DNA of 48,057 bases from an uncultured bacterium (GTDB taxonomy: Bacteria; Cyanobacteriota; Vampirovibrionia; Gastranaerophilales; Gastranaerophilaceae): assembly GCA_948433295.1 (NCBI GenBank), contig CAOJDT010000006.1, positions 1-48,057 of the forward strand, read 5' to 3'. Below, in pieces: positions 7,371-17,057 of this stretch; within the stretch, counting starts at the first letter, position 1, and every line of letters begins with the position of its first letter. The position numbers and the translations under genes were made by a program. The notes under the pieces are model-generated. The model saw nothing but the letters and a program-made list of their open reading frames with translations. It did no database searches and was not told the origin of the DNA.

Positions 7371-8288
7371 ATGTTTAACGGTACTGATAAACGCTATAAT
7401 CAGTATAGTGCATATTTGAAAAATAAATTCGGCGTCAAGGTTTATAAAATTACCCTTGATGCCGGTTTTTCGTGTCCGAATCGGGACGGAACGATTTCAA
7501 AAGGCGGCTGTATATTCTGCGATGACGGCGGAAGTTTTTCTCAGGCGCATTCCAATCTTCTTTCAATAGAAAATCAAATTGATGAGGGAATAAAAACTCT
7601 CAGCACAAGATTTAAGGCTCGGAAGTTTATGTCTTATTTTCAGGCGTATTCAAACACTTATAAACCTGTTGCCGAACTTGAAAAAATCTATAATTCTTCG
7701 CTTTGTCGTGACGAAATCGTCGGACTTTCTATCGGAACACGTCCCGATTGTGTTGATGATGAAAAGCTTAATCTTATCGCGGGTTACAAAGATGATTACT
7801 ACACATGGATAGAATACGGATTACAGTCTGTTCACGACAAAACTTTGAAAAAGATTAATCGCGGGCATGATTTTGATTGCTTTTTACGTGTTTACGAAAA
7901 GACAAAGGAAAAAGGCATAAACGTTTGTGTTCACGTGATTTTCGGGTTGTGGGAAACTCATGATGAAATTATGCAGACCGCACAAAAACTTCGGGATTTA
8001 GAGATTGACGGCGTAAAAATCCACATGCTGTGCGCTCTTGAAAATACCAAACTTGCAGATATGTACACTCATGGAGAAATTGATTTTATGAGCGAGGATG
8101 AATATATTCAAACGGTTTGCGATTTTCTTGAATATATGCCGAAAAATACTACAATTCATCGACTTGCAGGCAACGGACTGAAAAAGAACCTTATTGCACC
8201 TCGTTGGCTCGGTGCAAAATTGGATTGTCTAAATAAAATAGATAGAGAACTCATAAGAAGAAATTCTTATCAGGGTATAAAAAGTTAA
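7371..8288 (+). CDS. TIGR01212-type (YhcC/YtqA-like) radical SAM protein
   Basis: 305 residues. The radical SAM cluster is in the N-terminal GFSCPNRDGTISKGGCIFC (C-X11-C-X2-C), the spacing seen in the YhcC/YtqA group rather than the classical CxxxCxxC. Further group features are YFQAYSNTY, the GTRPDCV motif of the SAM barrel, YGLQSVHDKTLKKINRGHD and HVIFGLWET. These enzymes bind a 4Fe-4S cluster and S-adenosylmethionine; their substrate is not established, though RNA modification is often suggested. Coupled to the upstream zinc-ribbon gene. Confidence 0.9.
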   Translation: MFNGTDKRYNQYSAYLKNKFGVKVYKITLDAGFSCPNRDGTISKGGCIFCDDGGSFSQAHSNLLSIENQIDEGIKTLSTRFKARKFMSYFQAYSNTYKPVAELEKIYNSSLCRDEIVGLSIGTRPDCVDDEKLNLIAGYKDDYYTWIEYGLQSVHDKTLKKINRGHDFDCFLRVYEKTKEKGINVCVHVIFGLWETHDEIMQTAQKLRDLEIDGVKIHMLCALENTKLADMYTHGEIDFMSEDEYIQTVCDFLEYMPKNTTIHRLAGNGLKKNLIAPRWLGAKLDCLNKIDRELIRRNSYQGIKS

Positions 8289-8439
8289 TAAAATATTTAC
8301 AAAATTTTGAAAATATGTAATAATCTAAGCGTGTAGAAGCCTTTGTAAAGAATTATTAAAGAACTTTCTTTAAAGCGCAAAAAATTTTTTTGATGTCTTT
8401 TAAAGCATTCGATAATAAATAATTGGAGTAAAACCGAAT

Positions 8440-9204
8440 ATGTTAACGATTCAACCGAATTTTTCTCAACGTTTGCATTCACAAACTTCATTCAGAAGCG
8501 GATACGGTACCGCAGAACTTGATAATATAGAAGCTATGGCTGACAGAGTAGAACTTAATCAGTCAAGAAATCTGCCTGCGCCTATTAAAAAAGAATCTAA
8601 AAAAGATACCCTCGAAAATCTTCAAGAAGATTTGAATGATGCAGTTACAGGTTTAAAAAAACTTGAAGATAAAGTTCCGGAATCAGGGAAGAAAATTCTT
8701 GGCGGACTGGCTCTTATCGGTTCGGGTGCTGTTGTAGGAATCAGTACGAAATTCGGCTGGAGTGAAACAGGTAAAGTTCTTAATAAAGTCGCTAAAAGTG
8801 AAGCTGTACAGAAATTTGCCAAAAATATCAAAACTTTAGGCAAAAAAATCGGTGAAAAGTTTGAAAAAGTAAAAGACACCAAAATGTATAAATCTGTTGC
8901 AAAAAAATTCGCAGAATGGAGTGATAAGTTTGCTAAAACAAAATTCGGCGGAAAAGTTTGTGACTTATTCAAAAAATTCAACGATAGCAAACCTGTGATT
9001 GCTGTAAAATCTTTCTTTGGTAAAACCAAAAACGTTAAAGCAGGACAGGTCGCAGATACAACAGGTGATGTGGTTGCAGTAGCTACAGGTGTTTCAACTA
9101 CAGCGGCAGGAGCTCTCGGCGACAATAAAAACTCCGAAGATAAAACTGATTCAAAAGCTGATAAAAAAACAATAGAGGACGCTGATTATGAAATTGTCGA
9201 TTAG
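8440..9204 (+). CDS. Lys/Ala-rich protein of unknown function
   Basis: 254 residues, ATG at 8440 with TTGGAG upstream. The N-terminus (MLTIQPNFSQRL then TSFRSG) carries the short tag also seen at the start of two other proteins here. Then follow an amphipathic helix (about 60-85), a glycine-rich hydrophobic segment (about 85-108, ILGGLALIGSGAVVGI), repeated Lys-rich helices and an acidic tail. The composition suggests a membrane- or nucleoid-associated helical protein. It overlaps the next gene by 17 nt, so the pair is coupled. About 150 AT-rich bases before it hold no recognised gene. Confidence 0.7.
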   Translation: MLTIQPNFSQRLHSQTSFRSGYGTAELDNIEAMADRVELNQSRNLPAPIKKESKKDTLENLQEDLNDAVTGLKKLEDKVPESGKKILGGLALIGSGAVVGISTKFGWSETGKVLNKVAKSEAVQKFAKNIKTLGKKIGEKFEKVKDTKMYKSVAKKFAEWSDKFAKTKFGGKVCDLFKKFNDSKPVIAVKSFFGKTKNVKAGQVADTTGDVVAVATGVSTTAAGALGDNKNSEDKTDSKADKKTIEDADYEIVD

Positions 9205-9691
9205 TCCCGTAAGTTTTACATCAAATGATAACAGACGAATAGTTTCACAAGAAAAGAAAGACGATATTCGTGACGGCGCGGTTGTCGGTGGTGCGGCAGG
9301 CGCAGGTTACAGTGCCGCAAGAAATAACGTGATGAAAAGCATTAAAGATGCCGAATCGGCTTGTAAAGCAGGAAAAGCAGCCGCAGCAGCAAAAGTTGCA
9401 AAAAACAGTTCAGGTTTGTTTGCGGGTTTTAAGAATAATGCTAAAGTTTTAACTCAGAAGCTTGTAACCAAATTAGATAATATAAAAGCTTCAAAATATA
9501 TTAAGCCTATAATTAATAACCGTGCAACAAGATTCGCATGCGGAATATTCGGTGGTATTCTCGCAGGATGTGTATTGATTTCAGGTATCGGAACTCTCTA
9601 TAGCAACACTACCAAAATCGTAGAGCATTATGTTCCGAGATATGCAGAAAAGGCAAACTCTTATTTTGATAAATATAGTTCAAAAGAATAA
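9188..9691 (+). CDS. Ala/Lys-rich protein with one C-terminal membrane segment
   Basis: 167 residues starting MKLSISPVSFTSND, the same kind of N-terminal tag as the upstream partner. An Ala-rich central helix (about 35-75) is followed by a Gly-rich hydrophobic segment (about 117-138, FACGIFGGILAGCVLISGIG) that may insert in the membrane. The start lies within the end of the preceding gene, implying coupled synthesis and probably a common role. No family recognised. Confidence 0.7.
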   Translation: MKLSISPVSFTSNDNRRIVSQEKKDDIRDGAVVGGAAGAGYSAARNNVMKSIKDAESACKAGKAAAAAKVAKNSSGLFAGFKNNAKVLTQKLVTKLDNIKASKYIKPIINNRATRFACGIFGGILAGCVLISGIGTLYSNTTKIVEHYVPRYAEKANSYFDKYSSKE

Positions 9692-9699
9692 AATACAAG

Positions 9700-9728
9700 T
9701 TGTATAAATATAAAAATCGTGCTAAACT
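9700..9728 (+). promoter_or_regulatory. Extended -10 promoter for folP, leaderless geometry
   Basis: TTGTAT (9700-9705), 17-nt spacer ending in TGC, and TAAACT (9723-9728), then 6 nt to the ATG at 9735. No Shine-Dalgarno sequence fits in this space. Confidence 0.45.
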
Positions 9729-9734
9729 CCGTTT

Positions 9735-10868
9735 ATGCACGATTTTATTTTGAGAGAAATTATAACGGATAATATAAAGCCCGAAATTGATTTTATCGGG
9801 TTTGATAAATCTTATTCTGCAAAAGTTTGTGACAAGTTTAATTATAAAAACATAAAAATATATAATCTGTCACCTGCGCAGGCAAATATCTTAAAACAAA
9901 CGGCAATAAGCGTTGGTGCGGATTGCGCTACCCATAGAGAGGTTATAACGGGAAAAATCGAAAAATCATCCTGTATTCTCGGAGGCAGTATCTCGGAAAT
10001 AAAAAAAGTTGCCGAAAAGTTAAAATTTCAACCGTTCGGATTAAAGTTTCTAGGCGAGAAATTGCTTGAGCCTCACGTTGAATCTCAAAAAACTAAAATT
10101 ATGGGAGTGTTGAATCTTACGGATGACTCATTTTCTGACGGCGGTCAGTATTCGGATACCGAAAAAGCCTTTTCCCATTTGAAAGAAATGATTGCGGACG
10201 GGGCTGATATTATTGATATAGGTGCAGAATCCACAAAACCATACTCAAAGCCTGTATCTGCGGATGTTCAACTTTCGCGAATTCTTCCCGTTCTGGAACT
10301 CGCAAAAGAAATAAATGTTCCGATAAGTATTGATACAAGAAGTTCTGTTGTCGCGCAGGAGTGTCTTAAACGCGGTGCAAAGATTATAAATGATGTTTCA
10401 GGTTTGACATTTGACGAAAAAATGTCAGAAGTAATCGCAAAATACGACGCGGAAGTTATTATTCAACATTCCAAAGGCACACCTGAAAATATGCAGGATT
10501 CTCCGCATTACGAAAACCTTATGGACGAAATCTTCCTTGATTTGCGCGAAAAAATTTCATTTGCGATTTCAAAAGGTATATCGAAAGATAAAATAATTGT
10601 AGACCCCGGAATCGGCTTTGGCAAAACGCGTGAGGATAATTTTGAGATAATACGTCGACTTGAAGAATTTCGAGGGCTTGGATGTCCCGTTTTACTGGGA
10701 ATTTCTCGAAAAAGTATGCTGAATATGCCGAACGCGGATAATCTTACAAAAGATATTTTTACTGTTGCGTTGAACACCCTTGCGATTGAGCGAAAAGTCG
10801 ATATAATCCGCGTCCATAACGTTAAATTGCATAAACAACTTACAGGCTTGTTAGAAAATTGGAAATAA
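9735..10868 (+). CDS. folP: Dihydropteroate synthase with an N-terminal extension
   Basis: 377 residues. The catalytic TIM barrel starts near residue 119 with [17 protein letters not shown] and continues with [41 protein letters not shown] and LLGISRKSM, all standard for condensation of the pterin diphosphate with p-aminobenzoate in folate synthesis. Two oddities are visible. There are about 118 extra N-terminal residues that I cannot assign, and the usual Thr-Pro-Asp of the first loop reads Thr-Asp-Asp. This loop is near the sulfonamide and pABA site in known enzymes. It probably has its own promoter, and its last bases contain the promoter of uvrA. Confidence 0.92.
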   Translation: MHDFILREIITDNIKPEIDFIGFDKSYSAKVCDKFNYKNIKIYNLSPAQANILKQTAISVGADCATHREVITGKIEKSSCILGGSISEIKKVAEKLKFQPFGLKFLGEKLLEPHVESQKTKIMGVLNLTDDSFSDGGQYSDTEKAFSHLKEMIADGADIIDIGAESTKPYSKPVSADVQLSRILPVLELAKEINVPISIDTRSSVVAQECLKRGAKIINDVSGLTFDEKMSEVIAKYDAEVIIQHSKGTPENMQDSPHYENLMDEIFLDLREKISFAISKGISKDKIIVDPGIGFGKTREDNFEIIRRLEEFRGLGCPVLLGISRKSMLNMPNADNLTKDIFTVALNTLAIERKVDIIRVHNVKLHKQLTGLLENWK

Positions 10869-10887
10869 AATATTTACGTGCGATAAT
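10859..10887 (+). promoter_or_regulatory. Extended -10 promoter for uvrA, leaderless geometry
   Basis: TTGGAA (10859-10864, inside the folP end), 17-nt spacer ending in TGC, and GATAAT (10882-10887), then 6 nt to the uvrA ATG at 10894. No SOS-box-like sequence was noticed. Confidence 0.5.
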
Positions 10888-10893
10888 TGTATT

Positions 10894-13716
10894 ATGTTAG
10901 ATAAAATTACGATTAAAAGTGCAAAAGAGCATAATTTAAAAGACGTTTCCCTCGAAATTCCAAAAAACGAACTTATTGTTTTTACGGGTGTATCAGGTTC
11001 GGGAAAGAGTTCACTGGCGTTTGATACGATTTTTGCGGAAGGTCAAAGACGATATATTGAGAGTCTTTCAACTTACGCAAGACAATTTCTCGGGCAGATG
11101 GATAAGCCCGATGTTGAATATATTGACGGACTTTCTCCCGCGATTTCTATTGACCAGAAGTCCACAAGTAACAACCCTCGTTCAACAGTCGGTACAGTGA
11201 CGGAAATTTACGACTACCTGCGCCTTTTGTATGCACGCGTGGGAACCCCGTTTTGTCCTGAATGCGGTGCTGAGATTAAACCTCAGACTATTGACGAAAT
11301 CGTAAACAGTATTATAAAACTTGGCGATGGAACTAAAATCCAAATTCTTGCACCGATTGCAAGAGGTAAAAAAGGCGAATTCCAATCAACTTTTGAAGAA
11401 CTCAGACAGGAAGGCTTTGTCAGAGTTAAAGTTGATGGTGAAGTATTTAATCTTGACGAAGATGAAATTAAACTCAATAAAACCAAAAAACACGATATTT
11501 ATGTTGTCGTGGATAGAATTGTCGTAAAAGAAAGTTCTCGTTCCAGACTTGCCGACAGTGCGCAGATTGCACTGAAAAAGGCTGACGGAATCGTTGTTGT
11601 AGATGTTATCGGCGATAAAGAAATTATCTTTAGCGAAAAACTTTCTTGTCCTCATTGTAATATCAGCTTTGAAGAACTTGCACCGAGAATATTTTCGTTT
11701 AATGCCCCTTACGGCGCGTGTGAACGTTGCGGCGGGCTTGGCGCGGATTTTGTAATCGACCCTGATTTGGTGGTTCCGGACAGAACAAAATCCCTCAATG
11801 ACGGCGCGATTTATCCGTGGTCAAAAACCACAACACCGTATTACGAAGATATTTTGAAATCCGTGAGCGAACACTACGGAATTAACATGGATGCCCCGTT
11901 TGGGGATTTACCGCAGAATTTGCAGGATATAATTCTCTATGGCGGTGATGATATTATTAAATTCCGTGTTCAAAAATTCGGAACACACCGTTACGAAACA
12001 AAATACCACCGTTTTACGGGAGTAATTCCGTTTTTGGAAAAACGTTATAATGAATCGGGCGGTGAATACTGGCGTGAAGAAATCGAAAAATACATGGTAA
12101 CGACTCCTTGTCCGAAATGCGGCGGGGCACGATTAAAGCCGTTTCCTCTTGCCGTAAGGATTAAAGGCAAAAATATTTACGAATTCACACTTCTTTCTAT
12201 TGATGAAGCGCTGAATTTTATCAACGATTTATATTTGGAACTCGATGAATATCATCTTCATATTGCAAAGCAGATTCTCGATGAAATTCGCGCCAGATTG
12301 AAATTCCTATGTGATGTAGGGTTATCTTATCTTAACCTTGCACGCCGTGCGGGAACACTTTCGGGTGGAGAGGCTCAGCGTATAAGGCTTGCCACTCAGA
12401 TAGGCAGCGGTTTGTCAGGGGTGCTTTATGTTTTGGATGAACCGTCAATAGGTTTGCATCAGCGCGATAACGACAGGTTGATTAAAACTCTCATAAAACT
12501 GCGCAACCTCGGAAATACGCTTATAGTTGTCGAACACGATGAGGATACAATGCGTAACGCAGATTATATCGTGGATATCGGTCCGAAAGCCGGTGTAAAC
12601 GGCGGTAAAATCGTCGCACAGGGTTCTTTACAGGATATTATTGACTGTAAGGAATCTCTTACGGGTCAATATTTGAGCGGGGCAAAACAAATTCCCGTCC
12701 CGACAAAAATTCGTGAAGGCAACGGCAACTTTTTACATGTAAAAAATGCGCATTTGAATAACTTAAAAAATATAGATGTTGATATTCCGCTCGGGAAAAT
12801 TGTTGTATTAACAGGGGTTTCGGGTTCGGGAAAATCAACGCTTATGCAAAGTTTGATTTATGAATATGCAATCCATAAGATTAGAGGCAATAAGCCGAAA
12901 CCTCAGGGTGTTGATGAAATTACGGGCTTTGAACACATTGACAAAATTATCGACATTGACCAATCTCCAATCGGCAGAACTCCGCGTTCAAACCCTGCAA
13001 CTTATACTGATGTTTTCACGCACATAAGAGATTTGTATTCAAAAACAAACGAGGCAAAAGTTCGCGGTTATAAACCCGGCAGGTTTAGTTTTAACGTGAA
13101 AGGCGGACGCTGTGAGGCTTGTAAGGGTGACGGCGTAAATAAAATCGAAATGAACTTTCTTTCGGATGTTTACGTAAAATGTGCGGTATGTAAAGGGCAG
13201 CGCTATAATCGTGAAACTCTGGAGGTAAAATACAAAGGTAAAAATATTTCCGAAGTTCTGGATATGAGCGTTAAAGAAGCACTTGAATTCTTTGAAAACG
13301 TTCCTTCAATCCGCAACAAACTTCAAACGCTTAACGATGTCGGTTTGGATTACATAAAACTCGGACAAAGTGCAACAACCCTTTCTGGCGGAGAGGCTCA
13401 GCGTATTAAGCTTGCTTCCGAACTTACAAAACGTGCCACAGGCAGAACGCTTTATCTGCTTGATGAACCGTCTGTAGGTTTGCACTGGGCAGATTTGGAT
13501 AAGTTGATAAAGATTATTCAACAACTTGCGGATCAGGGAAATACAATTTTAATAATCGAACACAATCTGGATTTGATAAAAGTTGCCGACCATATCATTG
13601 ATTTGGGACCGGAAGGCGGAAGTGCAGGCGGGCAAATCGTCGCAGAAGGTACGCCTAATCAAATTGCAAAAAATAAAAAATCCGTTACCGGTCAATACTT
13701 GAAAGGTGTGCTATAA
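10894..13716 (+). CDS. uvrA: Excinuclease ABC subunit A
   Basis: 940 residues, the usual size. UvrA is the damage-sensing ATPase of nucleotide excision repair, acting as a dimer with UvrB. Two ABC modules are clear: Walker [12 protein letters not shown] near residue 31 and [11 protein letters not shown] near 642, and signature motifs [12 protein letters not shown] near 489 and [12 protein letters not shown] near 830, each followed by LDEPS. Zinc-binding cysteines appear as CPHC with CERCGG (about 252-280) and CEACKGDG with CAVCKG (about 740-770), plus an insertion CPKCGG near 408. No Shine-Dalgarno sequence precedes the ATG; a -10 element lies 6 nt upstream. Confidence 0.97.
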   Translation: MLDKITIKSAKEHNLKDVSLEIPKNELIVFTGVSGSGKSSLAFDTIFAEGQRRYIESLSTYARQFLGQMDKPDVEYIDGLSPAISIDQKSTSNNPRSTVGTVTEIYDYLRLLYARVGTPFCPECGAEIKPQTIDEIVNSIIKLGDGTKIQILAPIARGKKGEFQSTFEELRQEGFVRVKVDGEVFNLDEDEIKLNKTKKHDIYVVVDRIVVKESSRSRLADSAQIALKKADGIVVVDVIGDKEIIFSEKLSCPHCNISFEELAPRIFSFNAPYGACERCGGLGADFVIDPDLVVPDRTKSLNDGAIYPWSKTTTPYYEDILKSVSEHYGINMDAPFGDLPQNLQDIILYGGDDIIKFRVQKFGTHRYETKYHRFTGVIPFLEKRYNESGGEYWREEIEKYMVTTPCPKCGGARLKPFPLAVRIKGKNIYEFTLLSIDEALNFINDLYLELDEYHLHIAKQILDEIRARLKFLCDVGLSYLNLARRAGTLSGGEAQRIRLATQIGSGLSGVLYVLDEPSIGLHQRDNDRLIKTLIKLRNLGNTLIVVEHDEDTMRNADYIVDIGPKAGVNGGKIVAQGSLQDIIDCKESLTGQYLSGAKQIPVPTKIREGNGNFLHVKNAHLNNLKNIDVDIPLGKIVVLTGVSGSGKSTLMQSLIYEYAIHKIRGNKPKPQGVDEITGFEHIDKIIDIDQSPIGRTPRSNPATYTDVFTHIRDLYSKTNEAKVRGYKPGRFSFNVKGGRCEACKGDGVNKIEMNFLSDVYVKCAVCKGQRYNRETLEVKYKGKNISEVLDMSVKEALEFFENVPSIRNKLQTLNDVGLDYIKLGQSATTLSGGEAQRIKLASELTKRATGRTLYLLDEPSVGLHWADLDKLIKIIQQLADQGNTILIIEHNLDLIKVADHIIDLGPEGGSAGGQIVAEGTPNQIAKNKKSVTGQYLKGVL

Positions 13717-13726
13717 TTTGTATATA

Positions 13727-13755
13727 TTGACGCTTTTTTGAAGATATGTTATTAT
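13727..13755 (+). promoter_or_regulatory. Promoter for the paired exported proteins
   Basis: TTGACG (13727-13732), 17-nt spacer ending in TGT, and TATTAT (13750-13755). Start point near 13762; a CAGGAG ribosome binding site follows before the ATG at 13791. Confidence 0.65.
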
Positions 13756-13790
13756 AAAAATATATAATGATATCATCAGGAGAATTTTGT

Positions 13791-14411
13791 ATGAAAAAAG
13801 TATTAAGCGCTATAATTTTTGCATTAATGATGGCAATCGGTCAATCCGCATTTGCGATAACTATTCCCGTTGAAGCTATGACACCTTATTCGGGTTCAAA
13901 TCCTCCGGAAGTTATGGTTCTTAAAGTTAAAAGCAATATTCAGGTTACTGATGATATAGTGCTTTTTGAAAATTTTCTTGTAAAAGGGAAAATCGCTGTT
14001 CAGCAAAACGGCGGTTTTGCATTCATTCCGTTCAGTTATGTTAATGTTCACAGTGAAGAAATGCAGTTCCAACCTCAAACTTACGGAACCTTCGCAGGTT
14101 TGTTGAATGCTAATGGTCAGGTTGTTCCTGCTAAAGCACCTTTGACACTTTCAAACGGTCAAATGTTTGTTTTGAATTTTAAAGATGTTAAAAAAGTTGA
14201 AAACAATGCGGTTAACCAAAATCTTTCAGGCACACCTTCTGATGTATTGATTGATGTGTTTGTTCCTGCAACCGAAGAATCTCAACGTCCGTTTGCATCA
14301 GATTTACCGGGTATCCCGCTCACTGATTTGCCTACTATGGATTCAACTAACAGATACAATCCTGCAATGCCTTTGCCAAGTATCTTACAACAGCGTGAAT
14401 TTTTGAGATAA
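13791..14411 (+). CDS. Exported protein, paralogue of its downstream neighbour
   Basis: The ATG at 13791 (SD CAGGAG 9 nt upstream) starts a signal peptide MKKVLSAIIFALMMAIG cleaved near SAFA, for a 206-residue precursor. The mature protein aligns by eye with the next gene product: IPVEAMTPYS versus LHVQAMSDFS, and NGGFAFIPFSYVN versus NSGFKIVPVSITD. A Pro-rich C-terminal region follows. I do not recognise the family. A periplasmic or surface beta-sandwich is plausible from the strand pattern. The next gene starts 20 nt later under the same promoter. Confidence 0.75.
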   Translation: MKKVLSAIIFALMMAIGQSAFAITIPVEAMTPYSGSNPPEVMVLKVKSNIQVTDDIVLFENFLVKGKIAVQQNGGFAFIPFSYVNVHSEEMQFQPQTYGTFAGLLNANGQVVPAKAPLTLSNGQMFVLNFKDVKKVENNAVNQNLSGTPSDVLIDVFVPATEESQRPFASDLPGIPLTDLPTMDSTNRYNPAMPLPSILQQREFLR

Positions 14412-14431
14412 TTTGATTTTTTAGGTGAAAT

Positions 14432-15076
14432 ATGAAAAAGATTTTGTATAAATTGGTATTATTATGCGGTTTATCGCTTGTTGCTGGGCCTGCATTTGCG
14501 GAAAGACTCCATGTTCAGGCTATGAGTGATTTTTCTACCGAAAAACCCGTATACACAATTACTTTTAAGGCTCTTGATGAAATTAAACTGAATTCCGAAA
14601 TTGATATTACTGCAGGTTCGGTTGTAAATGCCAGAATTTACGAAGTTAGTAATCCTAAAAGGTTAAAACGAAATTCAGGTTTTAAGATTGTTCCCGTAAG
14701 TATTACAGATGAAAAAGGTAAAACCCACCTTATTGATGAAGAGTTTGTTGGCAAATTCTCACCGAAATTTGAACTTGATAAGGGCGAAGTTGCTAAAAAT
14801 GCTGCGCTGTCCGTCGGAAATCATTTTGTAAAAGGTATAAGTTTGGGCTATCACGCAATAGAGGGTGCAGTAAAGAATGAAGAAGGTAATCGTGCTGTAT
14901 CAAGCGTTGTCTCGGTTTATAAAAATTCCCCGCTTTCTTACGTTGAAAAAGGTCAATATACTGAAATTAAAGCAGGAGATTTGTTTTCTTTTACATTTAA
15001 AGTTGATGATGACGATGATGAAGACGACGACTCTAACACTAAAACCGATGCCTTTTTACCTGATGAACAAGGTTAA
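14432..15076 (+). CDS. Exported protein with an Asp-rich tail
   Basis: 214 residues with a signal peptide (MKKILYKLVLLCGLSLV, cleavage near PAFA). The first 130 residues are related to the preceding gene product. The C-terminus holds an acidic run (VDDDDDEDDDSN) near residues 190-201 that could bind calcium or simply be disordered. AGGTG precedes the ATG. This is the second gene of a two-gene operon; the pair may form a complex. No family recognised. The 118 nt after it (15077-15194), between convergent genes, show no clear terminator. Confidence 0.72.
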   Translation: MKKILYKLVLLCGLSLVAGPAFAERLHVQAMSDFSTEKPVYTITFKALDEIKLNSEIDITAGSVVNARIYEVSNPKRLKRNSGFKIVPVSITDEKGKTHLIDEEFVGKFSPKFELDKGEVAKNAALSVGNHFVKGISLGYHAIEGAVKNEEGNRAVSSVVSVYKNSPLSYVEKGQYTEIKAGDLFSFTFKVDDDDDEDDDSNTKTDAFLPDEQG

Positions 15077-15194
15077 TTATTATAATTTATAGGGATTAAA
15101 TTCCCACCGGTTACGTCAGGCTTTTAACTGCTGCACAGAATGACCTCTGTATGATTATTCGACGATGGACGGATGTGAATTCTAACGTTATGTC

Positions 15195-16029
15195 TTACAA
15201 TTTATATGGGTAATCATTTTTAAATTCCCATCCGTCATGTTCCAAAAGAAGTGTACAGTACGCTCCGGAAGATTTACATTTATTTAGTATCGCATCCCGG
15301 GTTTTTCTGTTAGAGCTATCATAATATGGTCCCCATTTCTTGTTTGGTCTGGCAAAATATGATTGAGACTTCCAAGGGCACAATATAAAGTTAAATATAT
15401 CTTGTCCAGTTTCATTAGGCGCTTTTGTTCCATTAATGTCATATATCCAATCAATACAAGCTCCAAGTTTTACATTTACAACGCTTCCATCCGCAAAATA
15501 TATTGTCGTATACTTAGTTGTTTTTCCATGTCTTTCAACCGGAAGGGCTTTTTCAATTTTAGTATATTTAATATATGGTGCAAAATATTTTAAAATAAAC
15601 GGATAAGTAAATTCAGTACCCTTGTTATCATCATATTGGACCTCACCTTTTTCATCTCGGATTGCTTCACCATTATCATTTCTAATAAGGTAATCCTTGC
15701 TTATCTCCCAGTCTTTTGAATCTCCATTATGGGCTTCTGACAAAGTTACAGCCTGTGCCATCATTGAATTAAATTTCTTTAAACGCGTAGAAATTTGTTT
15801 TTTGCGATAATTTGTCATTAACGTTGGCATTGTCATTGCTGCAACAATTCCGATTATACCAAGAGTGATTAAAACTTCTGCTAATGTAAATCCGTTAATG
15901 CGGGTTAATCCAGAAAATAAACATTTTTGCATTAAGTATATGTGTCCAAAATGCAGTCTGGAAAAGGCTTTTTGGTTAAGGAAGCCCCCCCCCTTTTTTA
16001 AGTTTTGAAGTTATAATTGAAGTTTCCAT
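15195..16029 (-). CDS. Type IV pilin-like (pseudopilin) protein, out of frame at a G9 tract
   Basis: The recognisable part (245 residues from an ATG at 15932) has the prepilin signature NGFTLAEVLITLGIIG, with cleavage after Gly, methylated Phe and Glu5, then a hydrophobic helix and a soluble domain. That ATG has no ribosome binding site. A perfect GAGGAGG lies 7 nt before an ATG at 16029, whose frame reads METSIITSKLKKGGGLP and stops after the G9 run (15985-15993). With 8 (or 11) G the two frames join into one 277-residue prepilin, and the joined frame is open throughout (GFLNQKAFSRL after the glycines). The gene is therefore OFF as assembled. It lies downstream of the tsf terminator. Confidence 0.8.
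15985..15993 (-). repeat. Homopolymeric G9 tract in the pseudopilin leader
   Basis: Nine C on the plus strand, read as G at codons 13-15 of the gene starting at 16029. It encodes glycines within the part removed by prepilin peptidase, so changes in multiples of three should be harmless while other changes silence the gene. Confidence 0.9.
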
Positions 16030-16066
16030 ATGTTAGCCTCCTCTTAATTATCTTATCACATATTAA

Positions 16067-16093
16067 AAAAGACCGCAATATATGCGGTCTTTT
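16067..16093 (-). terminator. Rho-independent terminator of tsf
   Basis: GACCGCA (16071-16077) pairs with TGCGGTC (16083-16089) around a 5-nt loop, flanked by A-run and T-run. On the minus strand it follows the tsf stop by about 20 nt. The flanking A/T makes it potentially bidirectional. Confidence 0.85.
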
Positions 16094-16113
16094 CAAGTTA
16101 TAAATCTTTAAGA

Positions 16114-16977
16114 TTAACCTTTGATTTGGTTCATAACTTCGTCAGCAAAGTTTTCTTGACGTTTTTCCAAGCCTTCACCGAGAACGAATCTTGTGAATGC
16201 TTTTACTGTCAATTTGCCTTCGATTAATTGACCGATAGTTACGTCAGGGTTTTTAACAAACGGTTGTTCAAGAAGAACTCTTGAAGCCATAAGTTTGTTA
16301 ACTCTGCCTTCAACGATTTTTGCTCTGATAGCTTCAGGTTTTTTCTGAAGGTCTTCTTTACCCATTTCGATTTCAGTTTCGTGGTCGATAACTGATTGAG
16401 GAATTTCTTCTCTTGAAATGAATTCAGGAGCGTTAGAAGCAATATGCAAGCAAATGTCATTCATTAATTCATCATCTTTTTTGTCTGCTTGAAGAAGAAC
16501 GCCGATTTTGCCGTTGTGTACATAAGAAGCTGTAGCGCCTTCATAACGAACAAATCTTCTGAAAGTAATTTTTTCACCGATAGAAGCGATTTTTTCTTTG
16601 ATAACTTCAGAAATAACTTTACCGCATTTAGGGCAAGTTGAAGCGAGGAGTGCATCGTTGTCAGCAGGATTTTGAACCGCAACGATTTCAGCAAGACCTG
16701 CTGTTAATTCTTTGAATTCTTCGTTTTTAGCAACAAAGTCAGTTTCACAGTTCACTTCAACCATAGCACCGCAATCAGCTTGAACAGAAGTTGCGATTAA
16801 ACCTTCGGCAGCGATTCTACCCATTTTTTTATCGGCAGAAGCAATACCTTTTTGGCGGAGAACTTCCATAGCTTTTTCCATATCACCGTCAGTTTCAACG
16901 AGAGCTTTTTTAGCATCCATCATACCTGCGCCTGTTTTATCACGAAGTTCTTTAACCATTTGAGCTGTAATATTCAT
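16114..16977 (-). CDS. tsf: Translation elongation factor Ts
   Basis: 287 residues. EF-Ts is the guanine nucleotide exchange factor of EF-Tu. The N-terminal UBA-like domain (MVKELRDKTGAGMMDAKKAL) is followed by the TDFVAKNEEF core motif and the second dimer-like half (ISREEIPQSVIDHETEIEM). An unusual CPKCG pair sits near residues 114-118, where most homologues have no cysteines. The ATG at 16977 has AAGGAGAG upstream. It follows rpsB, with an attenuator-like hairpin between them. Confidence 0.96.
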   Translation of the reverse strand: MNITAQMVKELRDKTGAGMMDAKKALVETDGDMEKAMEVLRQKGIASADKKMGRIAAEGLIATSVQADCGAMVEVNCETDFVAKNEEFKELTAGLAEIVAVQNPADNDALLASTCPKCGKVISEVIKEKIASIGEKITFRRFVRYEGATASYVHNGKIGVLLQADKKDDELMNDICLHIASNAPEFISREEIPQSVIDHETEIEMGKEDLQKKPEAIRAKIVEGRVNKLMASRVLLEQPFVKNPDVTIGQLIEGKLTVKAFTRFVLGEGLEKRQENFADEVMNQIKG

Positions 16978-17010
16978 TTAATTCTCTCCTTTTTTAATTT
17001 GAGGGTTTAT

Positions 17011-17045
17011 AAAAAAGAGGTGAGACAGAGTGCCCCGCCTCTTTT
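17011..17045 (-). terminator. Attenuator-like hairpin between rpsB and tsf
   Basis: AAAAGAGG (17013-17020) and CCTCTTTT (17038-17045) form an 8-bp stem with a 17-nt loop, and on the minus strand the stem ends in six T. It lies in the 80-nt gap, so it may partially terminate transcription and set the S2:EF-Ts ratio. Confidence 0.6.
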
Positions 17046-17057
17046 AAAGTTTAATAA

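Noticed and set aside
8622-9125. Long minus-strand ORF opposite the Lys/Ala-rich gene
   Set aside because: The plus-strand gene has a ribosome binding site, coupling with its neighbour and a sensible composition; the minus-strand frame has none of these.
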